Translations under genes and position numbers: made by a program | Notes under the pieces: generated by a model | Database searches by the model: none | The model's input: the letters and a program-made list of their open reading frames with translations, nothing else | What the model was told of the DNA's origin: nothing | Source: CAZHHH01 sp964532085 | GTDB taxonomy: Bacteria; Bacteroidota; Bacteroidia; Bacteroidales; Marinilabiliaceae | Length of the DNA stretch: 9,370 bases | NCBI GenBank assembly: GCA_964532085.1 | Contig: CAZHHH010000109.1 | Coordinates: forward strand, 1 to 9,370 | Direction: 5' to 3' | Shown: piece after piece, positions 7,899-9,370 of the stretch | Position numbering within the stretch: position 1 is the first letter of the stretch | Layout of the letters: the number at the start of each line of letters is the position of its first letter

Positions 7899-8104
7899 AC
7901 ACAAATAGACTGCAACATCACTCACACCTTTGTAAAGCAAACAGATAAAAACAGAGGTACAAACTCAATAATGATAGAGATAAATAGAAAATTATATTTG
8001 CATAATAACGCCAATATAAAATCTGATAATCATTGTGCTATTAAAACAACAATACAAGACTTTATTAAAATGATAGAACAGAACATAAATAACACAGATT
8101 TAAC
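7899..8104 (+). pseudogene. Remnant of the 3' end of an N-formylglutamate amidohydrolase gene
   Basis: From 7951 the DNA aligns without gaps to the intact FGase gene from 1506, and its translation (NSIMIEINRKLYLHNN and on to IEQN) nearly repeats the FGase C-terminus. Weaker similarity extends back to 7899 (TQID against TGID at residues 184-187 of the intact protein), with about two codons missing. Everything upstream is gone, including HIPHSS, DVERF and DCHSF, so no active enzyme is possible. Of about 12 differences in the well-aligned part, roughly eight change the amino acid (T/A, K/D, Y/H, V/I, E/Q, T/I, D/N), as expected for a sequence no longer under protein selection. The original stop is lost by a one-base shift (GATTAA to GATTTAA), so the frame runs on into the repeats to 8204. 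An ATG at 7872 inside the palindrome would give a 110-residue chimeric ORF, probably not a functional gene. Confidence 0.8.
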
Positions 8105-8343
8105 ATATCAACACACAGAAAAAACAAAAACAATATCGGTGAAAATCTGCGAAATCTGCGCAATCAGCGTTCCATCAAAAAAGAACACAGATGACATAGA
8201 TTAAACTTATCTACACAGAAAAAAATAAAATAACATCAGTGATAATCTGCGAAATCTGCGAAATCAGCGTTCCATCAAAAAAGAACACAGATTAAACTTA
8301 TTTACACAAAAAAAACATAAAAAAACCTCACAAATTAAGTTAG
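7951..8343 (+). repeat. Downstream copy of the ~400-base direct repeat flanking the helicase gene
   Basis: Partner of the block at 1506-1915, in the same orientation, with the same order: FGase 3' end, two full repeat units, a third truncated unit, and a tail with CCTCA followed by AATTAAGTTAG. The parts stay in register, which argues for one duplication event rather than independent spread of intergenic repeats. The copies have diverged by roughly a tenth of positions in the coding part, so the event is not recent. Confidence 0.78.
8082..8330 (+). repeat. Second tandem array of the ~100-base palindromic repeats
   Basis: Units start at 8082 (102 bases), 8184 (100 bases) and 8284 (partial). 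They share the upstream array's framework: AACACAGATGACATAGATTAA-like openings, an A-rich centre, and GAAATCTGCGAAATCAGCGTTCCATCA-like closings built of 9-10-base sub-repeats. The third unit lacks 8 bases after AACACAG relative to the upstream third unit. The array fills most of the gap between the FGase remnant and the carbamate kinase gene. Confidence 0.85.
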
Positions 8344-8362
8344 AAACAAAAATTTCCATTAG

Positions 8363-8390
8363 TTTTGCAATCCGATAACATATATACAAA
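8363..8390 (+). promoter_or_regulatory. Possible promoter of the carbamate kinase gene
   Basis: TTTTGCA at 8363-8369 resembles a Bacteroidota -33 TTTG element, and an AT-rich TATATACA (8381-8388) lies near the expected -7 position. The -7 consensus TAnnTTTG is not matched beyond the TA, and the spacing is slightly short. It lies just past the end of the duplicated block, in sequence unique to the carbamate kinase side, so the gene could keep its own promoter whatever was inserted upstream. Confidence 0.3.
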
Positions 8391-8411
8391 CAACTTTAAA
8401 AGTTCTCTGTT

Positions 8412-9341
8412 TTGAAAATAGTAATTGCATTAGGTGGAAATGCCTTAGGAAACAGTCCAAAAGAGCAACTGGACTTAGTCAAAAAAAACTCATCAGTTAT
8501 CGTTGATTTCATAGAAGATGGGCACGATGTTATTTTAACCCACGGAAATGGACCACAAATAGGGATGATTAATAAAGCCTTTGAAGAATCAAAAAAAGTA
8601 GATAAGAATACACCAATAATTCCATTTGCAGAATGTATTGCAATGAGTCAAGGATATATCGGTTTCCATTTACAAAATGGAATTTTAGAAGAGCTTAGGA
8701 AAAGAAAAATAAATAAAACAATAACTGCAGTCGTTACTCAAGTTGTAGTAGATGAAAATGACCTAGCTTTCACTAATCCAACAAAACCAATTGGTTTATT
8801 CTACTCTAAAGAAGAGGCTGAACAAATTGAAAAAGAGACACAATATACATTTGTTGAAGATTCAGGAAGAGGATACAGAAGAGTTGTTTCATCTCCAATG
8901 CCCATAGACATTGTAGAAAAAGATGCAATTGCTTGTCTAGTAAAAAGTGGTCACATTGTAATAGCTGTTGGTGGTGGAGGAATTCCTGTTTATAGAAAAA
9001 ATGACCAATTAGTCGGAATAGATGCTGTAATTGACAAAGATTTTGCATCAGCTAAATTGGCTGAAAAACTAAATGCAGACTATCTTATTATACTAACAGC
9101 TGTTGAAAAAGTAGCCATAAACTTTGGTAAAGAAAATCAAGAATGGATATCTGAACTGGATATCGAAACAACAGACAAATATATTAAAGAAGGACATTTT
9201 GCTCCTGGCTCAATGCTCCCCAAAATAGAAGCTGCAAAAAGTTTTGCTATGTCAAAAGAGGGCAGAAAAGTGCTTATAACATCACTAGAAAAAGCTGCCC
9301 AAGGCATAAAAGGTCTAACAGGAACAATTATTAAACAATGA
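8412..9341 (+). CDS. arcC: Carbamate kinase
   Basis: 309 residues, the usual length. Carbamate kinase (EC 2.7.2.2) interconverts carbamoyl phosphate plus ADP with carbamate plus ATP in the cytoplasm; in arginine, agmatine or purine-derivative fermentation it makes ATP. Family motifs are all present: IALGGNAL (5-12), THGNGPQIG (43-51), MSQGYIG (78-84), TNPTKPIG (121-128), GYRRVVSSPMP (154-164), AVGGGGIPV (185-193), GIDAVIDKDFASAKLA (202-217), LTAVEKV (228-234) and FAPGSMLPKIEAA (263-275). The start is TTG at 8412: an in-frame TAA lies at 8397, no ATG lies between, and the protein then begins MKIVIALGGN as expected for the family. No Shine-Dalgarno site is visible. The neighbours do not include arcA or arcB, so the carbamoyl phosphate source is unknown. 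The upstream FGase gene may once have been adjacent. Confidence 0.95.
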   Translation: MKIVIALGGNALGNSPKEQLDLVKKNSSVIVDFIEDGHDVILTHGNGPQIGMINKAFEESKKVDKNTPIIPFAECIAMSQGYIGFHLQNGILEELRKRKINKTITAVVTQVVVDENDLAFTNPTKPIGLFYSKEEAEQIEKETQYTFVEDSGRGYRRVVSSPMPIDIVEKDAIACLVKSGHIVIAVGGGGIPVYRKNDQLVGIDAVIDKDFASAKLAEKLNADYLIILTAVEKVAINFGKENQEWISELDIETTDKYIKEGHFAPGSMLPKIEAAKSFAMSKEGRKVLITSLEKAAQGIKGLTGTIIKQ

Positions 9342-9367
9342 ACAATCTACAATCTACAATCTACAAT
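9342..9367 (+). repeat. Heptamer tandem repeat (ACAATCT) after carbamate kinase
   Basis: Three exact copies of ACAATCT (9342-9362) and a partial ACAAT (9363-9367) begin directly after the TGA stop. The tract may continue beyond the window. It is a simple-sequence repeat with no coding role visible here; variation in copy number between strains is possible. Confidence 0.85.
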
Positions 9368-9370
9368 GAA

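Noticed and set aside
7565..7921. 118-residue open frame on the minus strand
   Set aside because: It is antisense to the conserved C-terminus of the large protein, has no recognisable motifs and no sensible promoter; a shadow frame.
7872..8204. 110-residue open frame as a genuine gene
   Set aside because: Its start lies inside a palindromic repeat, its middle is the C-terminal part of FGase without any catalytic motif, and its end is translated intergenic repeat. Annotated as a pseudogene remnant instead.
1506..8343. Classical integrase-mediated island with att sites
   Set aside because: The duplicated block is ~400 bases of diverged coding plus repeat DNA rather than a short exact att core, no tRNA is involved, and no integrase, recombinase or transposase is encoded in the window.

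Overview
The window is AT-rich DNA, most likely from a member of the Bacteroidota. The basis is low GC, starts without clear Shine-Dalgarno sites, a TAnnTTTG-type -7 promoter element before the large gene, and the protein families present. This is inference; no rRNA or other taxonomic marker is in the window. All convincing genes lie on the + strand.

Layout: (1) 1-858 is the 3' part of a tyrosine-rich protein with degenerate YD/RHS-like repeats, cut by the window edge. (2) 899-1657 is an intact N-formylglutamate amidohydrolase (FGase) family gene. (3) 1637-1915 holds about 2.4 copies of a ~104-base intergenic repeat, a perfect-stem hairpin, and then a probable promoter. (4) 2022-7820 is a 1932-residue multidomain protein: N-terminal beta-rich region, transglutaminase-like segment, DUF4011, SF1 helicase, Vsr-like (REase_MTES_1575-type) nuclease and DUF3320-like tail. 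It resembles the single-gene DUF4011-helicase-Vsr antiphage proteins. (5) 7830-7892 is a REP/MITE-like palindrome. (6) 7899-8104 is a remnant of the 3' end of the FGase gene, followed by a second set of the ~100-base repeats to about 8343. (7) 8412-9341 is a carbamate kinase gene with a TTG start. (8) 9342-9367 is a heptamer tandem repeat running to the window end.

The main observation is architectural. The putative defence gene sits between two direct copies of one ~400-base block (FGase 3' end, about 2.4 repeat units, a short tail). The upstream copy belongs to the intact FGase gene. The downstream copy is a decayed fragment next to the carbamate kinase gene. The simplest reading is that FGase and carbamate kinase, two nitrogen-catabolic genes, were once neighbours, and that the helicase-nuclease gene entered between them by recombination at the repeated block or by a tandem duplication followed by replacement. 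No integrase or transposase is visible.

FGase and carbamate kinase could both serve nitrogen or energy catabolism (formylglutamate to glutamate plus formate; carbamoyl phosphate to ATP), but no hut, arcA or arcB genes are in view, so a shared pathway is only a suggestion. The large gene appears to be a stand-alone transcription unit with its own upstream promoter-like element.
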